From the NCBI GenBank assembly GCA_001873675.1, contig MNZP01000117.1, positions 1 to 6,696 of the forward strand: a stretch of DNA of 6,696 bases, written 5' to 3'. Below the pieces are notes generated by a model. That model was not told the origin of the DNA. It did no database searches and worked only from the letters and a program-made list of their open reading frames with translations. How positions within the stretch are numbered: position 1 is the first letter of the stretch; the number at the start of each line of letters is the position of its first letter. This document shows, piece after piece, positions 1-5,209 of the stretch. The position numbers and the translations under genes were made by a program. This stretch comes from Syntrophaceae bacterium CG2_30_49_12 (GTDB taxonomy: Bacteria > Desulfobacterota > Syntrophia > Syntrophales > CG2-30-49-12).

Positions 1-7
1 AATCTTG

Positions 8-27
8 GTGCCTTTGTGCCTTTGTGG
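8..27. repeat. Short tandem repeat GTGCCTTT x2 plus partial copy
   Basis: Two perfect copies of the octamer GTGCCTTT (8-15, 16-23) are followed by GTGG. The flanks ATCTTG (2-7) and CAAGAT (28-33) are inverted, so the tract could fold into an imperfect hairpin. From memory, similar 'gcc-ttt-gtg' tracts are common between genes of Desulfobacterota and some other phyla; I infer a dispersed intergenic repeat cut off by the window edge. Confidence 0.5.
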
Positions 28-100
28 CAAGATACCTGAGTAGTTACCTTTTCCTTATGACATACATCTGCAAAAATTGCAAAAGTTAAGCAAAAAAAGT

Positions 101-129
101 TTGCTTTTAAGATGAGAATTATCTATATT
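101..129 (+). promoter_or_regulatory. Possible sigma70-type promoter of the aldolase gene
   Basis: TTGCTT (101-106) and TATATT (124-129) are separated by 17 bp. The -10 box matches TATAAT at 5 of 6 positions, but the -35 box matches TTGACA at only 3. The spacing and distance to the gene (about 28 nt of leader) fit, while the A+T-rich setting makes chance matches likely. Confidence 0.3.
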
Positions 130-150
130 TTCCAGGCGGTAAGTCAGAAA

Positions 151-157
151 AGGAGGT
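151..157 (+). promoter_or_regulatory. Strong ribosome binding site of the aldolase gene
   Basis: AGGAGGT lies 7 nt before the ATG at 165, a near-perfect Shine-Dalgarno sequence at ideal spacing. It fixes the start codon. It is by far the best such site in the window and suggests high translation of the aldolase compared with its neighbours. Confidence 0.85.
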
Positions 158-164
158 AGCCCTT

Positions 165-1559
165 ATGATATTCGAAAATACCGGTGAGTTGAAAAAAGGC
201 CTTCAGGGGACATTGGAGATTGATGGAGATAATGTGAGGATACTGGATGAGGAAAAACTCCAGGGTTCTCTCATTGATGCCCTGATCTATTCTTACGTCT
301 TCAGCTCCCATCATGAGGTTGTGGAAGCTGCCCGGTGGCTGATCAGACGGGCAGGGGCATCTCTCGGCGTTTTTTCCGCATCTATCCAGCCTCTCTATGA
401 GGCGATGGGTCGCAGGGAAGTATCCGGTTTTACAGTGCCGGCAATCAACATCCGTGGCCTCACCTATGATGTGGCCCAGGCTGTCATCCGTGCCGCCATG
501 AAGAACCGCGTGGGGCCTTTTATCTTTGAGATAGCCCGGTCGGAAATCGGTTATACCTTCCAGCGTCCGGCGGAATACACCGTTGCCGTTACCGCTGCGG
601 CCATCAAAACCGGATACCGTGGCCCCCTGTTCATCCAGGGGGACCATTTCCAGGTAAGTGCAAAAAAATTTGCCCAGGACCCGGGGGCGGAGGTTCGGGC
701 AATCAAGGACCTGATCTGGGAAGCTATCGAAGCCGGATTTTATAATATTGACATTGACACCTCAACCCTGGTGGATCTGAAAAAACCCACCGTAGAGGAA
801 CAGCAGAAGACGAATTATACCCTGGCGGCAGAGTTGACGACCATGATCCGGGACCTGGAACCTGCCGGTGTGACAATTTCCGTGGGTGGCGAGATCGGTG
901 AGGTAGGAGGGAAAAACAGCACTGTCGAGGAGTTGCGGGCCTTCATGAACGGTTACCTTGAAGAATTAGAGAAAAACGGTGAAGCCCTGAAGGGTATCAG
1001 TAAGATCAGCGTACAAACCGGCACCACGCATGGCGGGGTCCCCCTGCCGGACGGCAGTATCGCTAAAGTAAAGATCGCTTTTGCTACCCTCGAAAAACTG
1101 TCCGAAGTTGCGAGAACAGAATATGGCCTTGCCGGCGCTGTTCAGCATGGGGCTTCCACCCTTCCTGATGAGGCCTTCGATAAATTCCCCGCGATCAGAA
1201 CGGCGGAGATCCATCTGGCAACGGGCTTTCAGAACATCATTTACGACAGTCAAAACTTCCCTACGGGGCTCAAGGATAAGATTTACCATTATCTGAAAAC
1301 GGAACTTGCCGGCGAGCGGAAAGAGGACGATACCGAGGAACAGTTTATCTATAAGACCCACAAAAAGGGGTTTGGTCCCTTCAAAAGAGAACTATGGCAT
1401 CTCCCCCCGGATACGTTGCAATCCCTTGGTAAGGAACTGGAAGATAAGCTTTCCTTCCTGTTTCATAAATTGAATGTCGTCAACACGGAAGATATGATCA
1501 AGAGATTTGTGAAACCGATGGATGTTACCTTAAAAGCCCCTCCGGCCCTGAAAGGATAG
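165..1559 (+). CDS. Class II (metal-dependent) fructose/tagatose-bisphosphate aldolase family protein, long form
   Basis: This 464-residue protein carries class II aldolase signatures. They are QGDH (158-161, with His161 as expected zinc ligand), an IDTST strand end (197-201), GGEIG (241-245, like EGELG with a metal-site Glu), GTTHG (286-290, His289) and QHGAS (327-331, His328, in place of the usual HGGSG). The family cleaves ketose 1,6-bisphosphates to dihydroxyacetone phosphate and an aldehyde phosphate in the cytoplasm, in glycolysis or gluconeogenesis. Usual members have about 280-360 residues. Here about 85 extra residues precede the barrel and a C-terminal tail of roughly 90 follows, so substrate and role are less certain than the fold. 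The start is fixed by AGGAGGT. The gene stands alone and converges on the nucleotidyltransferase gene. The fold and metal ligands are visible in the sequence; the exact sugar phosphate is inference. Confidence 0.85.
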   Translation: MIFENTGELKKGLQGTLEIDGDNVRILDEEKLQGSLIDALIYSYVFSSHHEVVEAARWLIRRAGASLGVFSASIQPLYEAMGRREVSGFTVPAINIRGLTYDVAQAVIRAAMKNRVGPFIFEIARSEIGYTFQRPAEYTVAVTAAAIKTGYRGPLFIQGDHFQVSAKKFAQDPGAEVRAIKDLIWEAIEAGFYNIDIDTSTLVDLKKPTVEEQQKTNYTLAAELTTMIRDLEPAGVTISVGGEIGEVGGKNSTVEELRAFMNGYLEELEKNGEALKGISKISVQTGTTHGGVPLPDGSIAKVKIAFATLEKLSEVARTEYGLAGAVQHGASTLPDEAFDKFPAIRTAEIHLATGFQNIIYDSQNFPTGLKDKIYHYLKTELAGERKEDDTEEQFIYKTHKKGFGPFKRELWHLPPDTLQSLGKELEDKLSFLFHKLNVVNTEDMIKRFVKPMDVTLKAPPALKG

Positions 1560-1621
1560 TCATACGTCTTACGTCTTGTGGCCACGACGGAGCGTGGCCC
1601 TCCTCTTATGACTTACGACTT
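1558..1621. repeat. Composite intergenic repeat between convergent genes
   Basis: The 60-bp gap between the aldolase and nucleotidyltransferase genes is nearly all repeat. GTCTTACGTCTT (1566-1577) recurs as GACTTACGACTT (1610-1621), 10 of 12 identical. AGTCATA (1558-1564) is inverted as TATGACT (1607-1613). A palindrome (1580-1599) sits between them. The unit overlaps the stop codons of both genes (TAG 1557-1559 on the plus strand; TAA at 1622-1620 on the minus strand). This looks like a dispersed intergenic element rather than a plain terminator. Confidence 0.5.
1580..1599. repeat. GGCCACG/CGTGGCC palindrome (REP-like hairpin)
   Basis: GGCCACG (1580-1586) pairs perfectly with CGTGGCC (1593-1599) across a 6-nt loop, ACGGAG. 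It is a G+C-rich 7-bp stem that can form in transcripts from both sides. No T run follows on either strand, so it is not a standard intrinsic terminator, though it could stabilise 3' ends or slow polymerase between convergent genes. The size and composition suit REP-type palindromes; membership in such a family is inference. Confidence 0.5.
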
Positions 1622-2360
1622 AAGTAGTTACCAGTCTGCCGGCGTGTTTAAGATCGTCAGGTGTGTTGATACCCATAACTTCATCGGCCTCGGCCACGAT
1701 AAACGACCTGACCGGGAGACCCTTTCTGCATGCAATCTCAACAATATCCGTCAGATAGTACTCTCCCTGGGCGTTCTCACGGCCGATTTCCGCCACTGCC
1801 TCAAAGAGAAATTTGCTTTCCACACAGTACGTCCCGCTGTTTATCTCCCTGATCTTCTTCTCCTCCTCCGTAGCATCCCGTTCCTCCACAATTCTCAGGA
1901 CCTCTCCTTTTTCCCCCTTGACCACCCTGCCGTAGCCTGAGGGATTCTCGCGTAAAACCGTGAGAACCGTGACCATCGCCTTTTCTGAGACATGGTATGC
2001 AAGCAGGGCGCGGGCCGTGGAAGACCGGAGGAGGGGTACATCGCCACAGAGGATAAGGACGGTGCCGTCGTCATCACGGAACGACTCCCTTGCCTGAAGT
2101 ACGGCATGGCCGGTGCCCAACTGCTCGCGTTGCTCAACAAAGATTAATCCTTCATCCTTGAAGGTTTCCCTGACAAGGGATGCCTGATGCCCAACGATGA
2201 CTGCAATTTTCTCTGAGCCGGCCTCCCTGGCCACAGCCACCGGATAGGCCAGCATGGGCTTCCCGCAAATGGGATGGAGCACCTTTGCCAGATCAGACTT
2301 CATCCTCGTTCCCTTGCCGGCAGCAAGGATAATGGTACACAAACGTCTTTTTCCCATCAT
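1620..2360 (-). CDS. GlmU-type UDP-N-acetylglucosamine pyrophosphorylase domain protein (no acetyltransferase domain)
   Basis: This 246-residue cytoplasmic protein is a nucleotidyltransferase matching the N-terminal half of GlmU, which joins UTP and GlcNAc-1-phosphate into UDP-GlcNAc for peptidoglycan and LPS. Visible motifs in order are LAAGKGTRM (12-20, nucleotide loop), SDLAKVLH (22-29, Lys26), QLGTGHA (80-86), CGDVPL (105-110, metal-binding Asp107), GYGRVV (142-147), IVEERDA (157-163), EINSGTY (172-178), NAQGEYYLTDI (196-206) and GIN (230-232). All key substrate positions of the GlmU N-domain appear intact. GlmU normally has about 450-460 residues with a C-terminal left-handed beta-helix acetyltransferase. 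Here the protein stops just after the first domain, and no beta-helix remnant lies downstream. The start ATG (2360) is preceded by TTTAGG, about 7 nt away; ATG 2357 is an alternative. Its last codons fall in a repeat shared with the left edge. It lies 100 bp downstream of the CNNM pair and is probably cotranscribed. A different sugar-1-phosphate substrate is possible. Confidence 0.9.
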   Translation of the reverse strand: MMGKRRLCTIILAAGKGTRMKSDLAKVLHPICGKPMLAYPVAVAREAGSEKIAVIVGHQASLVRETFKDEGLIFVEQREQLGTGHAVLQARESFRDDDGTVLILCGDVPLLRSSTARALLAYHVSEKAMVTVLTVLRENPSGYGRVVKGEKGEVLRIVEERDATEEEKKIREINSGTYCVESKFLFEAVAEIGRENAQGEYYLTDIVEIACRKGLPVRSFIVAEADEVMGINTPDDLKHAGRLVTT

Positions 2361-2460
2361 GTTTTTACCTAAATAAAGTTGGAAGTGCCTAAGGTGAACT
2401 AAAGTGAGCTAAAGTTAGAAGATATTACCTTAACTTTAGGCACTTCCAACTTTAGGCACT
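2361..2460. other. Intergenic gap with possible internal minus-strand promoter
   Basis: The gap between the downstream CNNM gene and the nucleotidyltransferase gene is mostly repeat (listed separately). On the minus strand TTGGAA (2449-2444) and TAATAT (2427-2422) are 16 bp apart, each matching consensus at 4 of 6 positions. The repeat might thus serve as a weak internal promoter for the nucleotidyltransferase, but the match is poor. Confidence 0.25.
2374..2454. repeat. Long inverted repeat (19-bp perfect arms)
   Basis: The arm at 2374-2392 (TAAAGTTGGAAGTGCCTAA) is the exact reverse complement of 2436-2454, with a 43-nt loop. A second perfect 9-bp stem, CTAAAGTTA (2409-2417) with TAACTTTAG (2431-2439), shares bases 2436-2439 with the long stem, so the two compete at that edge. 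In a minus-strand transcript the structure lies between the downstream CNNM gene and the nucleotidyltransferase. It may protect an RNA end or attenuate the last gene; no good T run marks it as a terminator. Confidence 0.7.
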
Positions 2461-2475
2461 TTAGGCACTTCCAAC
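2436..2475. repeat. Direct repeats of TTAGGCACTTCCAAC
   Basis: The 15-mer TTAGGCACTTCCAAC occurs at 2436-2450 and 2461-2475, with a partial copy TTTAGGCACT (2451-2460) between them. An inverted copy is at 2378-2392. The copy at 2461-2475 is inside the downstream CNNM gene: read on the minus strand it encodes Val-Gly-Ser-Ala and the TAA stop. The repeat therefore supplies the protein's C terminus. Confidence 0.75.
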
Positions 2476-3750
2476 CTCAGGAGGAAATACAACCAGGACT
2501 TCTCTAATGGCCTTCATATCGGCATCTTCAATCACAAAAAGTGCGTCGCCATACCTGAATGTTTCCTTCCTTTTAGGTATCCTTCCCATCCTGTAGAGCA
2601 AGAATCCGCCCAGAGTCTCATAGTCTCCTTCAGGAATCCTCAGGGGTATCTCCTGGTGGATCTGTTCCACACCGATTTGGGCATTGAAGAGATACCTCCC
2701 CGGACCGATCTTTTTATACAGTTTTTCTCCATATTCGTCATCAATCTCGCCAACGATCTCTTCAAGAATGTCTTCGATCGTTACGATACCCACAGCGCCG
2801 CCGTATTCATCAACAACAACGGCCATCCTCTCGCCCCTTCCCTGTAACTCAACGAGAAGCTCTTTTGCTAATTTCGTTTCTGGAACACAAAATACCGCCG
2901 GTCGGAGACAGGAGGCGATAGTATCGTCGGGAGATAGGGGAAGCTGACCCTGGTCATACCCGTGCAAGGTCTTGAGAAGATCAAAATAATGAAGGACACC
3001 TATGATATTGAACATCTGATCGCGGTAAACGGGAATACGCAGGTATTTCTTTCCTGCCGCAAGCAGAACAGCTTCCCGGAGCGTGGCCGTAACCGGTAAG
3101 GCAGTCATCGCCGACAGGGGAACCATGATCCTGGCGACAGTCACCTCAGTAAAATCAAAGATGCGCTTGACCATCTCCTTTTCCCCGCTTAGAATGTCAC
3201 TTTGTGGTCCCCTGTCGGCGAGAACGGCCTTTAACCCCTCCCTCGTTATATAGGGAGAGGGGCTGCCATCTTTTTCTCCCATAAAGATACGAACAGTTCC
3301 GCGGGATATTCTCGAAATGAGATAGACCGCGGGAAACAGTATCCATGATGCCGCCCAGATAAACCAGCTGAGTCTTGCAGCCATGTATTCCGGGTGCTGC
3401 TGGCATATGCTCTTGGGAATGATCTCGGCCATAACGAGAACCGTGGGCACCATCACCAAAGCAGAAATCATTTCACCCCTGACTGTTCCAAATAGGGATA
3501 TGAACAAAGCGGTGGCAACTGTCGTGCCGGTAACAGCGCATAAATTGGTTCCCGTCAGGGCGGTGGAGAAAAACCAATCCGGCCTTTCGAGGAGTTTAAG
3601 GGTAAGAGCGGCGGACCGTGACCCGCTTCGGGCTTTCCGTCTGATCTTGTTAATGTCGGAGCTTACGAGGGCAATCTCTCCCCCGGAAAACAAACCTTCC
3701 AGAGAAAGACAAAGCATTATCAATAAGAGAGATAAGAGGTTATCACTCAT
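2461..3750 (-). CDS. CNNM/CBS/CorC_HlyC family membrane protein (hemolysin-like), downstream paralog
   Basis: This 429-residue inner-membrane protein has the three-part layout of the CorC/CNNM family, long annotated as 'hemolysin' but linked to Mg2+ and Co2+ transport. Residues 1-190 form the DUF21/CNNM membrane domain, with hydrophobic segments near 4-22, 60-88, 94-115 and 125-148, the FSGGEIAL motif (21-28) and AEIIPK (108-113). A CBS pair follows (about 205-330), ending in the family motif DEYGG (314-318). A CorC_HlyC domain follows (about 345-425), with DYETLGG (376-382). Length is normal. FSGGE differs from the common FSGSE, losing a Ser in a region implicated in ion binding. The ATG (3750) overlaps the end of the upstream paralog by 8 bp (ATGAGTGA). 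Only an AGG touching the start precedes it, so translational coupling is likely. The last five codons, stop included, lie in an intergenic repeat. Exact ion and direction of transport are not deducible. Confidence 0.9.
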   Translation of the reverse strand: MSDNLLSLLLIMLCLSLEGLFSGGEIALVSSDINKIRRKARSGSRSAALTLKLLERPDWFFSTALTGTNLCAVTGTTVATALFISLFGTVRGEMISALVMVPTVLVMAEIIPKSICQQHPEYMAARLSWFIWAASWILFPAVYLISRISRGTVRIFMGEKDGSPSPYITREGLKAVLADRGPQSDILSGEKEMVKRIFDFTEVTVARIMVPLSAMTALPVTATLREAVLLAAGKKYLRIPVYRDQMFNIIGVLHYFDLLKTLHGYDQGQLPLSPDDTIASCLRPAVFCVPETKLAKELLVELQGRGERMAVVVDEYGGAVGIVTIEDILEEIVGEIDDEYGEKLYKKIGPGRYLFNAQIGVEQIHQEIPLRIPEGDYETLGGFLLYRMGRIPKRKETFRYGDALFVIEDADMKAIREVLVVFPPEVGSA

Positions 3751-5011
3751 CCTGTTTAGCTTTTTTTTCCACCCTGACGGTTAAGATCCTGGCCTTGCCC
3801 ATTTTTTCCACCCTGAAGATACAGCCCCCCTCCCCGAAAAGGACCTCTTCCCCTGGTGAGGGCAGTTTTCCGAAAAGATGAAAAACGAAGCCGCCCACCG
3901 TTTCATAATCTTCCACCGGTATGGATAAACCCATAAGGTCATTGAGGTCATCGGTTGACAACTTACCCGATACCACAAGCGTTCCGTCATCTATCCTCTC
4001 CCACAGGTTTCCCCTGACACCATAATCATCGTAGATATTTTCAAACAGGTCCTCGATAATATCTTCGAGGGTTACCAGACCGGCAACGCCACCGTATTCA
4101 TCAACCACAATGGCGATTTGCATCTTCCTTACCTGAAAATCCAGGAGCAGGCTGCCCACTCTTTTCTCCAGGGGAACGAAGTAAGGTTTTCTTAAAAGCG
4201 CTTCCACACGCGGCGGCCTTTCTCTTGAGATCCTGCCCGCAAGGTCCCTAACAAACAGGATCCCGCGAATGTCATCCCTGTCAGTTCCATAAACAGGTAT
4301 CTTCGTATGCCCGGCTTTGATGATTTCTCTTTCCATCTCCTCCATATTCAGTGAAATGGGAAGGCAAAAGATATCTACCCGGGGGACCATAACCTCGGAG
4401 ACAGGCTTATCGGCCAGATCGAACACCCGATGGATGAGATCCCGCTGGGACTCTTCCAGTACCCCTTCCTTTTGACCAACGTCAATAAGGGTTCTAAATT
4501 CTTCTTCCATCAGAGGTCTGCCATTTCTTGCATCATCTCGTGGAGGAGGAGAGACAAACCATCCGGATACCGCCTCCAGGGTCCACACGATGGGTCGTTC
4601 CATCCGGGAAAATAGCATTAAAATAGGGGAAACAAATGAGGAAATCGGTATGGGACGAACAACGCCGAAAGTCTTCGGGATACCCTCCAGGAAGATGAGG
4701 AGGAGTGCGGACGTCACCGCAATGGCAACCAACCTCCCCTGGCTACCGAGAAGATAAATGAAAAGGGAGGCCATCAAAACAGATATAGTGATATTCACGG
4801 CCTCATTACCAACGATAATGGTGATCAGGAGCCTCCGGGGATATTTGAGAAGACTCAGAACGTAAGACAAAAAAGGAGAGCGCTCCGTTGCCATTTTGTG
4901 CAGGTGAAGAGAGGTCAGGGAAAAGAGGGCAGCCTCGGAACAGGAAAAAAATCCCGAGAGGATGAAGAGAAAAAACAGAACAACAACGCTGGATGTAATC
5001 TGATGATCCAA
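3743..5011 (-). CDS. CNNM/CBS/CorC_HlyC family membrane protein (hemolysin-like), upstream paralog
   Basis: From the proposed TTG start this protein has 422 residues and the same layout as its downstream paralog. It has a DUF21/CNNM membrane domain (1-155) with SGFFSCSEAAL (19-29), GNEAVNI (68-74) and EGIPK (109-113), then a CBS pair (about 205-322) with DEYGG (304-308), and a CorC_HlyC domain (about 335-415) with DYETVGG (368-374). The expected role is divalent cation (Mg2+/Co2+) transport or its control at the inner membrane, with the CBS pair likely binding nucleotide. The frame stays open upstream to a TTG at 5125, but the extra 38 residues are basic, have no family counterpart, and would start upstream of the predicted minus-strand transcript start (about 5107). 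The TTG at 5011 puts the first helix 8 residues from the N terminus, as usual. Neither start has a good ribosome site. It is first in the minus-strand unit; its TGA (3745-3743) lies inside the next gene. Confidence 0.88.
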   Translation of the reverse strand: MDHQITSSVVVLFFLFILSGFFSCSEAALFSLTSLHLHKMATERSPFLSYVLSLLKYPRRLLITIIVGNEAVNITISVLMASLFIYLLGSQGRLVAIAVTSALLLIFLEGIPKTFGVVRPIPISSFVSPILMLFSRMERPIVWTLEAVSGWFVSPPPRDDARNGRPLMEEEFRTLIDVGQKEGVLEESQRDLIHRVFDLADKPVSEVMVPRVDIFCLPISLNMEEMEREIIKAGHTKIPVYGTDRDDIRGILFVRDLAGRISRERPPRVEALLRKPYFVPLEKRVGSLLLDFQVRKMQIAIVVDEYGGVAGLVTLEDIIEDLFENIYDDYGVRGNLWERIDDGTLVVSGKLSTDDLNDLMGLSIPVEDYETVGGFVFHLFGKLPSPGEEVLFGEGGCIFRVEKMGKARILTVRVEKKAKQDE

Positions 5012-5113
5012 GTTTACAAGATCTTGAGTTGAATAATTTCCGACCGGGGCAATCTTTCGTGACTGCCTTTGGGGTCGTTTACCACACCTGTCTGGTACTG
5101 ATCCCCTATTTAG

Positions 5114-5141
5114 ATAATATACCAATTTTCTTTGTTGACAA
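5114..5141 (-). promoter_or_regulatory. Sigma70-type promoter for the CNNM unit
   Basis: Read on the minus strand, TTGTCA (5141-5136) and TATTAT (5119-5114) are 16 bp apart, each matching the consensus at 5 of 6 positions. Transcription would begin near 5107, which is downstream of the far TTG at 5125. This supports the shorter CNNM protein starting at 5011. Confidence 0.45.
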
Positions 5142-5162
5142 TAGAAATCTTTATATCATAAT
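5135..5162 (+). promoter_or_regulatory. Sigma70-type promoter for the PAS sensor gene
   Basis: A perfect -35 box TTGACA (5135-5140) and CATAAT (5157-5162, 5 of 6) are separated by 16 bp. Transcription would start near 5169, giving a leader of about 40 nt before the ATG at 5210. The -35 box is nearly the same DNA as that of the opposing promoter. Confidence 0.5.
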
Positions 5163-5209
5163 TTACGAATTTCTTACCTTAAATTATTACCAATCTTTCG
5201 ATCTTAAAG

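Larger units (their letters stand above)
1..164. other. Non-coding leader region upstream of the aldolase gene
   Basis: No convincing coding sequence is seen on either strand. The first 48 bases hold a short tandem repeat and the decamer AGTAGTTACC, described separately. Bases 61-130 are very A+T rich. They contain a weak hairpin, AAGCAAA (88-94) with TTTGCTT (100-106), followed by only a short T run, so a terminator for an unseen upstream gene is possible but not well supported. The rest is promoter-like sequence and the ribosome binding site of the aldolase gene. Confidence 0.6.
5012..5209. promoter_or_regulatory. Divergent intergenic regulatory region
   Basis: This A+T-rich stretch separates the minus-strand CNNM unit from the plus-strand sensor gene. 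It carries two back-to-back promoter candidates whose -35 boxes overlap by five bases, listed separately. Bases 5012-5105 would be the untranslated leader of the CNNM unit if translation starts at 5011. No clear operator palindrome or riboswitch is seen. Overlapping -35 boxes would make the two directions compete for polymerase or share one regulator. Confidence 0.5.

Noticed and set aside
88..108. Intrinsic terminator AAGCAAA-loop-TTTGCTT
   Set aside because: The stem is A+T rich with little stability and a very short T run; it may just be part of the A+T-rich promoter.
144..647. Minus-strand open frame of 167 codons opposite the aldolase 5' end
   Set aside because: It lies antisense to a well-supported gene, has no family-like motifs, and shows no own ribosome site.
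966..1361. Minus-strand open frame of 131 codons inside the aldolase
   Set aside because: Fully antisense to the aldolase coding region covering its metal-site motifs; a shadow frame.
1578..1940. Plus-strand open frame over the nucleotidyltransferase 3' part
   Set aside because: It is antisense to conserved GlmU motifs and starts inside the intergenic repeat; no recognisable protein.
2374..2475. CRISPR array
   Set aside because: Copies are few, partly inverted and unevenly spaced, with no 30-40 bp unique spacers and no cas gene.
3383..3784. Plus-strand open frame of 133 codons opposite the downstream CNNM gene
   Set aside because: Antisense to the conserved membrane domain, composition of a reversed membrane segment, no promoter or ribosome site.
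3751..3790. Programmed frameshift at the A8 run (minus strand) before the CNNM gene overlap
   Set aside because: The run lies near the end of the upstream paralog, but both proteins are complete with their own starts and domains, so a fusion by slippage is not needed.
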